Program-made: the position numbers and the translations under genes
Source: Ctenosaura bakeri
Lineage: Eukaryota; Chordata; Lepidosauria; Squamata; Iguanidae
DNA: 64,000 nucleotides
Assembly (NCBI GenBank): GCA_948474755.1
Contig: CAOLHI010002533.1
Location: forward strand, 1 to 64,000
Reading direction: 5' to 3'
Part shown: positions 12,220-24,904 of the stretch, one piece after another
How the letters are laid out: each line of letters starts with the position of its first letter
Position numbering within the stretch: position 1 is the stretch's first letter
The notes under the pieces: model-generated
Database searches by the model: none
What the model was told of the DNA's origin: nothing
Seen by the model: the letters and a program-made list of their open reading frames with translations, nothing else

Positions 12220-12625
12220 GACCCTTTCTGCACGACATCGCTGTTGCGTTTTTGCCACAGGATGGCAGAGGTCGGCAGGTCGGGCTTTCGCATGATGTCA
12301 CTGCCATCCCACTGCCATCCTGTTGCAGAGCGTTGCGCTTGCGCAGTTTTCACAAAACGGAAAAATCAATTTCGCATCTGCAATTGCATGGCTCTCCCAT
12401 CACTTCTGGCCATGTGGAAGATGCGGAAGTGCATTGGCGACGCCTCCTTCCATAGCGCAGCAATGGAAAAAGCCTGACTGTACTGTGGAAGGAAGACATG
12501 CCACCATTGTGTTCTCTTCTGTATGGACCGAGTGGGTGCAGAGGGCAGCGTTGCTGATGCACTCCCTTCTGGACCAGGGACTGCAGTGAGACAACGCAGA
12601 AGGGCTCTGTTGTGCAGAAATGGCC
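12220..12625. mobile_element. GC-rich non-autonomous DNA transposon, subfamily C
   Basis: Terminal inverted repeats gaccctttctgcac and gtgcagaaatggcc enclose 406 bp and are flanked on both sides by cta, a perfect 3-bp target duplication (12217-12219 and 12626-12628). The interior is GC-rich and CpG-bearing unlike the AT-rich flanks, and differs from subfamilies A and B. Overlapping frames of 60-120 codons on both strands come from the GC content, not from genes. Confidence 0.8.
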
Positions 12626-12639
12626 CTAGAAGAGTAAGA

Positions 12640-12705
12640 TTTTCTTTTAAAAAGATTTTAAGATCTTTTAAGATCTTTAAGATTTTCTTTAAGAAAGAAG
12701 GCATG
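12640..12705. repeat. Short self-complementary tandem 'aagatctttt' cluster
   Basis: Several overlapping copies of aagatctttt and aagatttt follow the MITE end. They form imperfect direct and inverted repeats over about 60 bp. Confidence 0.6.
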
Positions 12706-14640
12706 CTCATCCAGGCCTCCAGAGACAATAATCAGTAAAGAGATCTTACATTGGCTAATTTTCATAGCATTGTAAAATCTGAATGTGTATTGGCCAAATT
12801 GCAAACTCAGCTTCCCTCATCATTCCCTCCTGTGCCCAGCAGGAGAGATCTGTGTGGGTTGAAAATACTTTTCTCAGAATTCCCCGTGAGTGAGAAATGA
12901 GGCTTTTTGTAGTGAGGAATCTCACTTTTTAAAATATAGTTTGGATAGGCCCTATGCTAGCTTTTCTATAATAGTTTTCAGGAATCTAATAGTAGTATAC
13001 TTTTTTTTTTTTTTTGCTTTGTTTTTACAAGAAGAACAGGAGAAACAAAGTATTTAATAGAGGAGCTTAAAAAAAAACCTCTTGCAAACCCAAGTCATGT
13101 TCTTGATAACCACTGAATGATATTTTCATTTATTCTCATTGCACCACTGAGACAGTTGATTTCCATTTTACATATATGGATGTGACTTTATTAAATAGGA
13201 AATTTTCCAAGTCCACCATACCTAAACTGGATCTTAATAACTGCTCTGCTCCAGAATTTGTAAAGTTTCTTTAAAAGTGATTAGTTAGTTATAATACTAA
13301 ATCCCAATAGTTAGATACTGCCACCATCCCCCACCCACAAAAGTTGCCTTTAACCTTCCACTGGTTAAATGTTACAACATACATCACACTCTTAATTACT
13401 TAAAAATAATTAAGAAATTGTTGCCTTCTGAAATTAAAATCTCTATCTTCTTATTCATTGCCTCTGTACCAACAGCAGAAAACAAAGCCCAGCAAAAGCT
13501 ACTGCTTGAACCATGACTTCCCTCCAGATTTACTGAGGCCACACTCACCATAGTACACTCCATGACCCACATCCTGTTAGTTTAATTACAGTAGGCAGAT
13601 TTAATAAATGGCAAATTAATCAACAATTATTGATTTATTCTAGTTGGGACTAACAGCTAGATGTTGGCATAAAAGTTATAGTTATATCACAAAATGAATG
13701 AAATTATCTTAAACTAAGTTACAATCGTAATGCTAAGTACCTATAATTTCATTACAGTGAAAAAATGTTACAAGTAACGATTTTGAAACTAATTACAAAG
13801 TAGCTGATTACTTCTAACTAAACCTACTGGGCTGTGCTCCAGCCAATTCTATTACAATGTGCAACAAGGCAGAATGGGCTTCTCTTTTCTCTCATATTCC
13901 TTAATTTGCTTAAACTCACTTAAACAACTAGTTTAATTAGACTGAAGGGATGTGTTAATAATCACAAAAAATACTTAAATTCATTGAAGAGAAAATTGCA
14001 GAAACAAATTAGATGTTATGAAGGCAAAGTGTTGAGGTTTGAGGAATACATGTATATACTTTATAACAGAAAGTTATACATTTTATAATACAAAAAAGAA
14101 AATAATTACTTTACAGTCATAATTCATGATTTACAAGGAATTGTCAAAAGGGGAAAGTAAGCAATATGTACTTATTAATATGAATGTCAAATCTATTTTG
14201 AAAGAAAAGTTGAAAAAATAGGTATTGATCATGGGAAGCCAAATTGTATAGATCTGGAATGAAAAACAAGTCAACAAAACAGGAAAATTTGAAAATCTGA
14301 CTACTTTTAATGTTAATCAGACACCAGAAAATTACGAAGCAGCTGTATCTCTTTGTGTTGCTCCTATGCTAATATTCTTCGCTTACCTCTGAGAAGTCCA
14401 TGTGCTACATTAGGATGGAATGGAGAATGAGAGGAAAAGGAAGATGTTTGAGATGTAACACACTCACCCCACACTACCTGTTCTTTCTTAAAGGGAAAGG
14501 GAAATTAAGTTCTCCAACTTGCCAAATTCATGCCCTTATCAACATAGGGAACAAAGGGCTAAGAACAGGAAAAGTGGCATGAAAATGGGAAGGTTTAATC
14601 ATATAGTTACTTAGAGTTTAAGGCAGAGTTGGATTCTATG
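12706..14640. other. AT-rich unique-looking DNA
   Basis: Nothing classifiable is seen; the stretch is very AT-rich, with a poly-T run near 13001-13015. Confidence 0.5.
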
Positions 14641-14940
14641 GAATGCTAGCCCCTAGCAGATCAGATCAGGCACTCAAGGTTATTGAGGCCCCAACGGTAC
14701 TAACTATCACAGACAGAGAATTTGGACCTAGGGTTGCCATATTGCTCAAATGTCTGGGTTTTACCCAAATTCTAGGCATGCTACCTGATGCCCATTTGGA
14801 GCATCAGTTGGCTTGTATTCCAAACTTTCATTCTTTTTCCCAAAAGTGTAAGCCTCTAGCCCCTTTAGCAGCCAAGATATAGCACAACATGAAGCCGCTC
14901 TTCAATCAATTTTTTCTCCAAGAAACAAGCCTATCCAGGA
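14641..14940. other. Unclassified DNA before the purine-rich array
   Basis: A phrase near 14732 (agggttgccatattgctcaa) resembles parts of dispersed lizard repeats, but I cannot assign it. Confidence 0.35.
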
Positions 14941-15955
14941 ATTTCAGATATGAAGGAAATGAAAGCAAGTGGTCTAAGGAGCTGTCTGCAAGAAATGAGC
15001 AAAGTGTATACTGTGAGGGTGTGCAGTTAGGCAAGGGAAGCAGTAGGAGAGATGAGAGAGCAAGTGATGTGAGTGACAGTGAGCAAGAAGGAAGCAAAGG
15101 AAACACTAAAAGACCACAAGGTTAGGCAAGGGACTGGGTAGGGGGAGACAATGATGTGAGTGGTGACTCTCAAGAAGGAAGCAAGGAGAGCACCACAAGG
15201 GAGCAAGGTGAGACAAAAGAGGATGTAAGAGAAAGAGAAGATCAAGCAGTACAAGCAAAAGTGCAAGAAGCAAGGGGGGCATGTGGCAAGGATGGGAGTG
15301 AGGCAAGGGAGTGTGTGAGTAGGAGAGAAGGGAGACTAAACAGTGTGAGTGGCAGAGTAGCATAAGCAGGGAGGGTGCACCACAAGGATGAAATGTGGAA
15401 GGAGTAGGAAGAATGGGAGAGTCAGTGGTGTGAGTGGCACTGCACAAGAAACAAGTAACTGGGTCATTTAGAGTCAAGGGGGATGAGTAGGAGAAATGGG
15501 AGAGCCAGCAGTATGAGCAGTGGCACACAAAAAGCAAGCAAGCAAGGGGTGCACTGCATGGGCATGAGGAAATAAGAGAGATAGGAGTGTGAGCAGTGAG
15601 AGTAGCTCTTCAGCAGGAGGGAGACATGCAGCGGAGGTGAGGTGAGAGAGTGAGTAGGAGGGAAGGGAGATGGGAAAGGAAGGTGAGAGGTGCAGTGGCA
15701 GGGTGTAAGGAACAGGAGAGTTAGGCATGATGAAGTACAGGGTGCATGGAAGGGAAATGTGGTGTCACAAGGTGAGGGAAGGAAGTGGGGGTAGGATGTG
15801 GAGCAGGAGGATGCAAAGAACAAGAAGAGAAAGTATGGCAGAGGAATAAGGTGAGTCCATGGAAGGGGAAGAATGGGCATGGCATAAGTTAGGAGCATAA
15901 GGAAGGAAGAAAAGAAGGAGCACCAGAAGTCCTCCAGGAGAAGGGAGACAGTACA
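14940..15955. repeat. Purine-rich degenerate minisatellite-like array
   Basis: About 1 kb in which the plus strand is almost all A and G. Diverged units of roughly 80-90 bp recur. Each has an 'aggagaaatgggagag' type start, a 'gtgtgagtggca' phrase and an 'aagcaagcaagg' phrase (for example at 15065, 15152, 15405 and 15488). The minus-strand frames of 66-144 codons across it, rich in Leu, Ser, Pro and His, follow from the missing purines on that strand and should not be read as proteins. Confidence 0.75.
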
Positions 15956-16667
15956 TTCATTGCTTCAATACTCTCTTTCCTGAGTCAGCCGCCTCCTGAT
16001 ACTGCTCTGAGGAAAGAAAGAGCTAGGAAAAGGCAGGAGGGTCAATAGAAGAACATTTGTAAACTGCAGCCCACTTCATCAGCGGCATGGAGAGTTGCCT
16101 TGGCAGATATTTATGCACGTGCTTGGAGTGGGAAAATGTTAAGTAATGAGGTGGGAGGGGATGGAAATGTAAATATTTATCATTACCTTAATTGGCATTA
16201 CCATACAATCATTGGGTGGGAGCACAGATGTGCTAGCATAGCTGAGCTGCTTTATTATGTACATTTTGAGCAAAAATCAGATAGGTGAAAGACAAATAAA
16301 GCAGAATCTTTCCTGTAATAAAATACTTATTCTGTATCTCTGAAGGAAATCAGTCCATATTCTCTCAGCCTTCAGGTATTATTTGTCCCTAATTTCCTTC
16401 CAACTTTTTCTTGCCCTGGGAATCAGATGACAGTCCCTCTCATGGGCTTCCTCCAGTATTTCCATGGATCTTAGCTTTTTGACATTAGTGAAATTGATAA
16501 CAAAAAAATTTAAAAAAAAAGAAAAGGAAAGAAAAAGAGAGAGACGATGGGGAGAGAGAGATTATCACTAGAAGCATCTGTACATGGCAAAAGGTTAATA
16601 TCATAGTTGTTTTATTTGTATTACACTAGAAATGTACATGTCTACTTTATGTGGTTTCCCTTTTCCT
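15956..16667. other. Unclassified non-coding DNA
   Basis: No gene or repeat family is recognised; an A-rich/GA-rich patch lies at 16500-16560. Confidence 0.45.
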
Positions 16668-16830
16668 ATTAATCCTTACAGCAATCCTATACGGTATGTT
16701 TGTTGAGAGATCATTGGGACCCATAGTCGCACAGTTAACTCCATGACTAAGGGGAGATTTGAACTTGGACCTCCCTGTTTCAATTTACAAGGCTCTAGGT
16801 TTCTTCTGTCGGATCACTTATTACTGTAAA
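16668..16830 (-). mobile_element. Degraded tRNA-derived SINE, minus orientation
   Basis: Read on the plus strand, the order 'cagcaatcctatacggtatg', 'gtcgcacagttaactccatg', 'ggggagatttgaacttgg' and 'ggctctaggtttctt' is the reverse of the tRNA-headed SINE seen at 1118. The tRNA-like B box is recognisable in reverse (agatttgaacttgg). Boundaries are approximate. Confidence 0.45.
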
Positions 16831-17480
16831 AAAAGGTATGCAGTGTGACACATAGTGTGAAAAAGGAACCATTAATTGTCTAATCTGCATAATTAGATGC
16901 AACTCAGAATATTTTGCATGATTAAAATAACTTGCACAATATACAAATTAGGCACCCAGTTTTGAGGAAGCAGAATATGCTAGCCCTACCTGACTGAGCC
17001 TGCAGGCTGCCATTTAAATTATCCCAAATGTGCTAGAGTAGTATTACACTCTACTTCAGAACATTGTAGGAAATTAAAATGCTAGCTCCTAGTTATACTT
17101 GGGCCACTATGTTACCAGGCTATACACCCCCACACTTTGACATGGTTTAATTGGCAAAATATGATTTAACTGGCAAGATATATTAATTGGCATTAATATA
17201 AAATGTACCCTGATGTGATTGTGTGGACAAGTTGGATAAGAGGAAGATGCTGGCTGAACATGTGCAAAGTAGGTCAGAGATCCCTTCTAGGCATAGCCAG
17301 GTCATAGTTAGGAAATCACCAAGTATCTCCAGAGATAATAGGCTTAAGCTAAGCTGTAATGACTTTGCTTTCAGGCAATAGCAATGGGGAAGTTCCACCA
17401 AACCGCTGATTATTTTGATCCTTCTTTCCACTGACCTGTGAATCTCTTCATTGTCCCCATACCTGCTCAACCATTACAGA
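16831..17480. other. Unclassified non-coding DNA
   Basis: Nothing is recognised. It could include the upstream part of the LTR-like module that follows, whose 5' edge I could not find. Confidence 0.4.
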
Positions 17481-17499
17481 ACTATCATGGAGTCCATTA

Positions 17500-18230
17500 A
17501 TTCTTTGTGACATAACACTAAGATCATTAGCTCAGTCTGGACCTCATTGTTCACTCTGCAAACTCCATTGTTTACTCGACCAGAGAGCCATTCATGCCCA
17601 TGCCCTCCAGGTAGAAATTGTGTATAAAACCCCTCAGTTTTGAGCAGCTATCTCACAGTACTTCATTTGCTGGTAGCCATGCTGTCACTCCAATTCCTGA
17701 ACGAATACCGTCCTTAGGTGCAAGTCTAAACCACATTGCTGATTCTTCGCTATTCTCTGCATCAGTAATTATTGCCCTCATCACCCTTGAAACTTCACTA
17801 TCAAAAACTTCCCTCCTTTTCTCCTTTAGCTAGCCTTGTGTGATTGTGTGAGTGCTTCTGTCTTGCATGTGATTGTTAATTTCCTAAATAAAAAACATTT
17901 TAGCTTATTTTGAATTTCTGGCTGGTTTTTTCTTGCACGCAACCCCATAAACATTGGACGAAGATCTCGCTAAATTACCCCTCTCTCACAGGACTGCTAA
18001 TTTTGAGCTAATAATTCCCCACTGTTGCATGGAGGCACTGGCATTGCAGGTGGACCCATGAGTTACCCACATTTTGGGGTAACAACTACTGGTGCTTGTC
18101 ACAACTATATGATATGTGTGAAGAGACCCATCAGTGTGGGAAGGGCTGCAGAAAACACCGCCCAGGCCCTCCTGAAACCTCAGTTTCAGCCTACCAAGTA
18201 GCAAGCTCTGTAACTTCTAAATAAACCCCT
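17500..18230 (+). mobile_element. LTR-like module of an unclassified retroelement, copy 1
   Basis: A TATA box (tataaaa, 17623-17629) is followed 264 bp later by aataaa (17887-17892). About 60 bp further comes an 'aaaca|ttgg' boundary at 17953/17954, the layout of an LTR 3' end beside a primer-binding site. The sequence after the boundary (aagatctcgctaaattaccc and on) is clearly related to that at 63049 on. No gag or pol follows: the copy is a fragment. The 5' limit is a guess. Confidence 0.45.
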
Positions 18231-19084
18231 ATATGATTCTAGTATTAGTCTTTCTGCTTGCATTCATGCATAGTATCAGTTTCTGAAGCACACTCTGGTA
18301 GAGAACAATAGGTCTTATAGTCCAATAAAGACATAATGTCATTTACTCCATTTGTACAATGTTTTACATGCTGGTCTCACAGCTGAAAATATTCTCAGGC
18401 TCCTTAAGTACTGACATGCTGAAAATAATAACCATCTTTAGATCAATTTTCATGTCACTATTCTACAACTGAAATAATTTCTACCAAAATAACTGAAATT
18501 TTCTGATTGTTTTTCTCTGATATTGCTACTTGAGGCAAAGTATGGCCTATGTTATCGTTTATGGGAAATAGATGATACTTGGCAGATTAGTCATTTCCTT
18601 GATATTAGAATTTTGAACCCAAAAGCTCAAATAAAGAAATAAATTTTCTGTGAAGCCCTCCTATTTGCTTTAAAACATGATGCCACAGACTGAAGTTGAA
18701 ATGCTAAAGGAAAATTCAGTAACAGCTTTTGTTGGGTAAGGTCACCAGTGTCTTCCATTTGTGAGAGAAATGTTGGTCAAACTGTTGCTTGAGTCAGGTG
18801 CTTTATCTTCAAGCAGAAGGCTCCTTATTTCCTGTTTAGAACCAAGTCACAGGATAGTTTAAACTCTCCCTCATCTATTTTATACTTTTGTGAGCACACG
18901 AAAAGCCAATTTTCTGTGCCCAGAGGCTGACAATCATTAAGCCAGTTTAGTTTGTTGCCATTTGTTTATTTTATAATGTAAACTTTCCGTATTTTATAAC
19001 CCACTCCATCTCCCAAACTATCTGTGTCCAGTTCTTCCTTCCACAGGGTTACACACAGTGCTTGGAAAAGTTACCTTTGAGGGA
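18231..19084. other. Unclassified non-coding DNA
   Basis: No features are recognised beyond AT-rich sequence. Confidence 0.5.
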
Positions 19085-19440
19085 CTGCCATTTCATACCC
19101 TCTAATTATCCTGGTTTGGCAGGGATGGTACTGATTAATCCCGTTGTTCCATTTTTCAGATATTTTTAAAATGCCCCAGTTTCTCTGTCCTCCTCCCACT
19201 TTCCTCTTTTCTCCTCAGCTTACTTCAGTTGTTGCAAACTGAATTCAAAGTCCAAAATTAGCCTGCACTCAATTAATTCAGCAGAAGGAGAGGAGAGTGT
19301 GGAATCTTCCCCTTCCTACTGGCTCAGGCAAAAGTGAGCTGTTATAGCTTCTGATCCCATTCTGATGTTGCTTGACCATATGTGTCCATGGTTTCATCTG
19401 TGAAATGTTGATAGCTATGCCATTTAAGAATTCCCAAGAC
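19085..19440 (+). repeat. Dispersed repeat of unknown class, copy 2
   Basis: Ordered similarity to 7284 and 28880: 'cctggtttggcagggatgg', 'atgccccagtttctctgtcc', 'tcctcagcttacttcagttg', 'gagagtgtggaatctt', then 'tgatgttgcttgacc'. It is non-coding, with no tRNA-like head or terminal repeat visible. Confidence 0.55.
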
Positions 19441-19642
19441 CTTAGAAGGTGAGATTGCCCCTCCAGTGCCTCATCCTCAGAAAAATAGTCATTAACAAAA
19501 TCCAAATATCCTTAAGCCTTGAGAAAAACATAATTCTTTAGGCCTATTTTAAATTTTAAAAACCTTCAAATTAGGAAGTGACTGGCTAGAGGGATGGAGA
19601 GGCCCGGGTGGAGATTGTATGTGCTGTAAAAACAATAGTCAA

Positions 19643-20043
19643 TACCCTTTTTGCACAGCATTTTCCATGCAAAAGGGCCCCTGGAGTGTCACACAATTGT
19701 GAAGAGTGATCTGCACGACAGACTCACAATTGAACGATGCTCCAGGGTAGGGCAGGTGCCGATCGCACACCTTTTCATTTTTGGCTAGAAGCCGAAAGTG
19801 GTGCACAATTGTGCATTGCTTCTGGGCCCCGTGCGCACTTACCTGGCATGCAGAGCTTCTGGAGCTGCGCCGGTCACGTTTCCCACCCCAGTGCAGCCTG
19901 GGAAACTCCCAGGCTGCAGTGCAGAAGGAAGAGGCGGGGCTCTCGTGCAAGCAGCAGCTCATGCAGAGCCGAAGGACCCCGGACACGAGAGCCTCTCGCC
20001 AGAGGCTGCTCGAGTGATCCCACGGTAAGATGCGGAAAGGGTA
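19643..20043 (-). mobile_element. GC-rich non-autonomous DNA transposon, subfamily A, reversed
   Basis: Ends 'tacccttttttgcac'-like (19643) and 'gatgcggaaagggta' (20043) are inverted. The interior carries subfamily-A marks in reverse: 'cacttacct' at 19836-19844, 'ggctagaagccgaaa', and the doubled terminus with a small hairpin, here at its left end (19645-19682). The 3-bp duplication is not clear. Frames of 76-130 codons inside reflect the GC content. Confidence 0.7.
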
Positions 20044-21555
20044 ATCTAAATCCTAGACATGAATCTTTGGTAGTCTTACCTAGTTCAGACCTATTGTATC
20101 AATCAGATTTAAGTGCTGACTTACCATAGAGCAGTTAATTACATGGATCAACAGTACTTGAGACTAAAAATTGATTTTAGGCCCTTATATTTTATTTTCA
20201 GTTAAAGTAAATCCCTTGACTCCTTCCACCTCAAATGTTTTAACTTCCCCTGTCAAAAACAAAGACAAAACAAAGCACTATTCAATATTTGCCAAAGGTA
20301 AATTCTCTGTCCCGTGTGTGTGTGTGTGTGTATGTGTGTGTGATGATGATGATGAGAGGAGGACCAAATATTTTAGCCTGAAGATAGCTGTTAAATGTTG
20401 TATTAATATGCTAATGCACTCTCTTGATAGGGTGACTTTCACAATTCCTGTGAAGACTTTGGCTGTATGTGGAGTTTCACTGTTGTGTGCAAAATATCTA
20501 TATTCTTAGAAAAAGTACTTTATACTTAAATGCTCTAATTCCTATTCCTCCATATCTGGATTTTGATTGATATCCAATAACACATTCATTGGAGGCATTT
20601 TTTGGCTGTAAGAAAAATGTGCACAACATGTGCTGCTTTTAGTTAGATTGCAGTAGATAATTAGGAAAGGGAGAATATCCATATTTTAATTAAGAAAGGA
20701 AATGCAAAGTAAACATAGCAAATAACCAGATTCTGTGTCATTCCCAATGTTGGGCTTTACTAGGCTATTTGTAGAGTTGTTTTTTTTCTTTTCTGCATTT
20801 ATTTATTAACTGTCACAATTCATCCTTAACTAGTCTTGCTAAATACCCTCCTTGATTGTTTCTATCTAGCTCTTTAAAAATGAATCCTGCTGTTAGCAAT
20901 ATTCACTAATTTTCTTAGACCGAATGGGATAGAAGAATTTGGAGCCTGATCTTTAAGTAACATTGGAGATCAAGCCTTTTAATTGTAATATTTTTCAAAT
21001 TAGAGATGTTTACTTGCCTACCCATTCTGTAGTGGCTGTGCAAATCCAAAAGACTTTTAAATTACTGCAAGGTCATTTTCTTCAAAAAAAATGCCGACAG
21101 TGATATAGTTACAGATTAAGACAAAGATCTTTCACAAAAGTTATCAGTTTCCTCTGTTGTAATGAAAGATTCTATACTAGGCATGGGTGGGAACTTCGTT
21201 TCAACTTTTTAAAAAAAGAACTTACTGTAATTCATGTTTTCCCCCATAGCTGAAACACAAATAGTTTGAGGCTTAAACAAATTCTAGTGTGAGAGAAACC
21301 TAAACCATCAGATTCATCCATTCAAGCAGAGAACTTTGAGTGCCTAGCTCTTAAACATCTAGCTTTGAATCTCTGTGTTTTCAGCTGTGTTAGTGGTGAA
21401 ATGGGTGTTGCCATTTTTGTGTGCGTGTGTCTTCAGACTAATCTAATCCCAATTACAAACACCTTTAAGAAAATACAGAGTGGTATGTTTAAACTGAAAC
21501 AAATCCTTCCATCTCCAGACATGAAGGGACCTCGGGGGAAAAAACTGAACCAGAG
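20044..21555. other. Unclassified non-coding DNA with a (TG)n/(GAT)n tract
   Basis: No gene or transposon is recognised. The composite microsatellite is listed separately. Confidence 0.5.
20314..20355. repeat. Composite (TG)n-(GAT)n microsatellite
   Basis: Alternating tg, one interruption, then about four tandem gat units. Confidence 0.9.
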
Positions 21556-21694
21556 CAGTGCTTCTCAACCTTTGGTTGCACAGGTTTTTTTTGGAATTCA
21601 GCTCCCAAAAGCTATTGCCAGCTTGGCTAATGGCCAGGTATTCTGGCAGCTGAAGTCCAAAATATTTGAGGGACCAAAGTATAAGAAGCACTAG
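21556..21694. mobile_element. Palindromic MITE, 'gtgcttctcaacctttgg' type
   Basis: Left arm cagtgcttctcaacctttgg and right arm 'gggaccaaagtataagaagc' then 'actag' are inverted. Inner arms 'ggaattcagctcccaaaag' and 'ctggcagctgaagtccaaaa' also pair around 'gccagcttggctaatggcca'. This is a widespread lizard MITE plan. No target duplication could be confirmed, so the superfamily is left open. Confidence 0.7.
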
Positions 21695-23843
21695 CTCTAG
21701 TGCAGTGTCTGATACAGTGAAGTAGGTTTTTCCTCTTGTGACAGGGACTGACATTGCATTTGTGCCCATTGGCTACAACTGTATCTTGCTGTCCTGGAAA
21801 CTTGACACCAAGTGGCAGCCAATGGCTTGTCCATAGACTGTCATTTTAAGTAGCACTGCTGGTCGGGGGGCATTTATGGTTTATGTTAGTGGATCCCAGT
21901 GAGCTTACCTGGCTGTAGCTGCAGCACTGCAAGCGGCAGAGGTAAAGTAGATATAGCTGCTTTCTAATTCCATAAGGTACCTCTAGGTCAAAGACTTCAG
22001 AGAAAAATAAAAGAAAGCTTGGATATGGCTTCTGGTACTGCTTGTAGTACCAGGACAGGGGGAAAATAAAAACATTAACAGAGCTCTAGGGCTCTGGTGG
22101 CTACCCAAGGACATCATGTATTGGTGCCAGCCTTACAAAAAAGCGGTCTAGAGCAAGCAAGAGATATAATTGGGCAAAGGAACCACTGGAATAGTAAAGG
22201 AGGAGCTATTACATCTCCATATGTCCAGTAGTGTAACAGTTTGATGTTCACCATAATGATCCCTATGGGATCTCTATGGAGAATCCAAAAAGGAAAAACA
22301 TGCAGAGCTTACCTTGTCCAGTTAAAAAAAGATGCCATGTCAGTACACGTGGGAAAATCTACAAGGAAAAAGAGACAGCTGAAGTTAAACTAAGCAGCAT
22401 CAATTAACCAATTGTTGATTTTCATATATTCCAGATAAAATTATTAGTTAGAGACACTTATCTATATTTGATCTGAAGTATAGATAGAAGTCTCAGAAGC
22501 TTTCTTATTCCATTTCCTGCTATTGTTATGGCTTTTCTAATGTTTTATATACCAGAAACAGAATATCATCCACTGTTTGGATTCATTTGCCCCTGTCTGA
22601 TAAGGGCAAGTTTTGCACGTACCAAAAAAGGAGGGGGGGAATCAGTTGAAGAAGTCATTCAGAAGTTCCCTTAGGTTCTTATTTTTTTGAAGGGCAGATT
22701 TGATCATAGATATTCAGTTCAGATGACTGAGTGGCATCTATTCCCTGGTTTCACCAGAGGCAGATTCAGACTACTAATGTCCCACAAGCTTTGCTTCTTT
22801 AGTATTCATTTTGTACAGCGTTCCTTGGTTTTCTATTTCCATTCCAAACTTTTCCTTTTAGGTATTTGTGTCTACTGAAGTGGGGATTATGTCTTGTTAA
22901 TTTTAAATTATTTACACTCCTCTGCACAAAGAATTATTGTATATATGCACCACTGTCAGTACTATACTATCACTGCTTAAACTGTTAGGATGGGGCACTT
23001 ATTTTTGGAGGGCTGAACCTGTAAATTATACCAATTTTCTAATGCAGGTCTTTATCAACACAAAATCATTTATCTTCAATATGCTGATCAGCAGTTTCAG
23101 TAAAAAAGAAGGATTTTTTTAAGAATAGGAGTGTCCTAGTGTGTCTCCACATATACAGTACTTAAACAGAGAATTCATTAAACATATATATCTGAAATTG
23201 ACTAGATGACAAATAGACAAGACTCTGTCTCCTACTTAGCATTTAATACATTGTTGTAAATCCATATAAATCAAGCACACAGATATGAAGACAGTTTGCC
23301 CATTTATAAAGCCAGAAGTTAAAGACAGAATAGTCTTCTACACACGGTTTTAAAAAATGATACCTGAACAGTTAGTGACAGCTAAACCTGAGCTGGTATC
23401 ACAGCTTCCATTTTAACTCTTCCCTTACAGAAACAATCTATTCCAATCCTTTCCTTGTCAAAAGAGATTGCTCTTCAAGACCTGGAGAAAAATCCAGGGG
23501 CTACAATGTTGCATGTGACTTTTTCTCAGATATATGTATGTAGGACAACAATCTAAATGCCACATACAGCTGTTATATATATATCTCCTACTTAAAGGAT
23601 GCCAGAGAAATCCTCCACAGAATCTCTGCTTGTTCTGGGCTTTCCCTATTCTGAAGGAGTGATGTCTTTGCAATGCCAGTCTTGTCTCAGTGAAATTGTT
23701 GTGAGGCAGGAAGGATGCTCTACCCAAGCAACTGATGGAGATACCTACATATATGCCTGTGGTTTTGTTCTCTGCTCAGAAAACAGTCTAAAATGCATTA
23801 AAACACACAGAAATGTGAAAATCATATGGAAAATGCATACAAA
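21695..23843. other. Unclassified non-coding DNA
   Basis: No gene or known repeat is seen; small AT-rich runs only. Confidence 0.5.
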
Positions 23844-24408
23844 GGCCCTTTCCGCACGTGCTTATTAAGGTGGGCCAATGTGTCTTGCCATGGAGGTTTT
23901 CTGCACGTTGGAGCGGACTAGGTTCAGTTTGTTTACTTTTGTTCTGCACTTAATTCAGACTAAATATGCCTTCATGTGGTAGTAAAGTGCACTATTTGAA
24001 AACCGGAAGAAATTGGTTTTCCAGTTTTCCAGATTGATCCGATTCGTACTTTCACAGTGGTGCAAACATGTACATTCGCACCAATGTGAATTGGTGGGTA
24101 GAGGAGGGCCCATGGGAGGGGCAAGGGGGTAGTATGGACTTTTGCACATATGCACGTATGCAATGACGTACTAAGCCATGCAAAAAAAGGGGGGGCAATC
24201 ACAGCTGACGGGGCAGGGTTAGGGGAGTAGCAGGAGTGGCCACAGTGGAGGCAGTGTGGATTCATGAACTCACACTCCTCCGAATCAGAATGGAACATAC
24301 GCAGTAGCTGTGTGGAAGGAAATAAGGGAAGGGTCGCGTTGTTTCAAGCCCAGAAAATCCGGTAAGAAACGGCATGAACCAATTCACCAGCCTCATGTGG
24401 AAAGGGCC
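23844..24408. mobile_element. Non-autonomous DNA transposon with GGCCCTTTCCGCAC end
   Basis: The left end ggccctttccgcac and right end 'atgtggaaagggcc' are inverted and flanked by aaa on both sides (23841-23843, 24409-24411). The interior is 565 bp, moderately GC-rich with purine-rich patches, and does not closely match subfamilies A to C. No transposase frame is present. Confidence 0.65.
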
Positions 24409-24900
24409 AAAAATTGTGCTTATTTTAAACTACATATTGATATGAAAAAGGGGATATAACAGACTGGCATGGGCTAGAAGTAGAGTGCTCGATCTTATCC
24501 TTCATCAGCCAATAAATTGATAGAGAAAGAGCAGTACTTTTCAGAGAACAATCCAACAAGTTGCCAAGCAAGGCTTTGGGTGAGCTGCTGCATAAATCCT
24601 GGATAACAGTCCTCTGGTCCTTTACAACTCAAGTGTAGAAAAGAAGTCTGCACTCCTGTATCATCTTGGTCCTCCTGGCATTTCTGCCTTCCACTTCCTC
24701 CCACTTAAGAGCCAGAACCCAATCTTTTATTGGTGTCCTTGCTTCTCCCTGCTGGCATATGTCCTGTTGAAGCTTTGGCTGAGCCAAGCATCTGACACTT
24801 TTCTACTGATAGACCAATAGGGAACAGTACCTCTGGTGAATCCTATCTTTCCATAGATTGCTATTCCAGTGTTGCTGGACTACAACTCCCATCAGTGCTT
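24409..24900. other. Unclassified non-coding DNA
   Basis: A fragment near 24870-24893 (ggactacaactcccatcagt) looks like one arm of a palindromic MITE. Nothing else is recognised. Confidence 0.4.
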
Positions 24901-24904
24901 GCCA

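Noticed and set aside
15027..15956. Minus-strand Ser/Leu/Pro/His-rich proteins up to 144 codons
   Set aside because: They are translations of the pyrimidine strand of the purine-rich array and have no domain.
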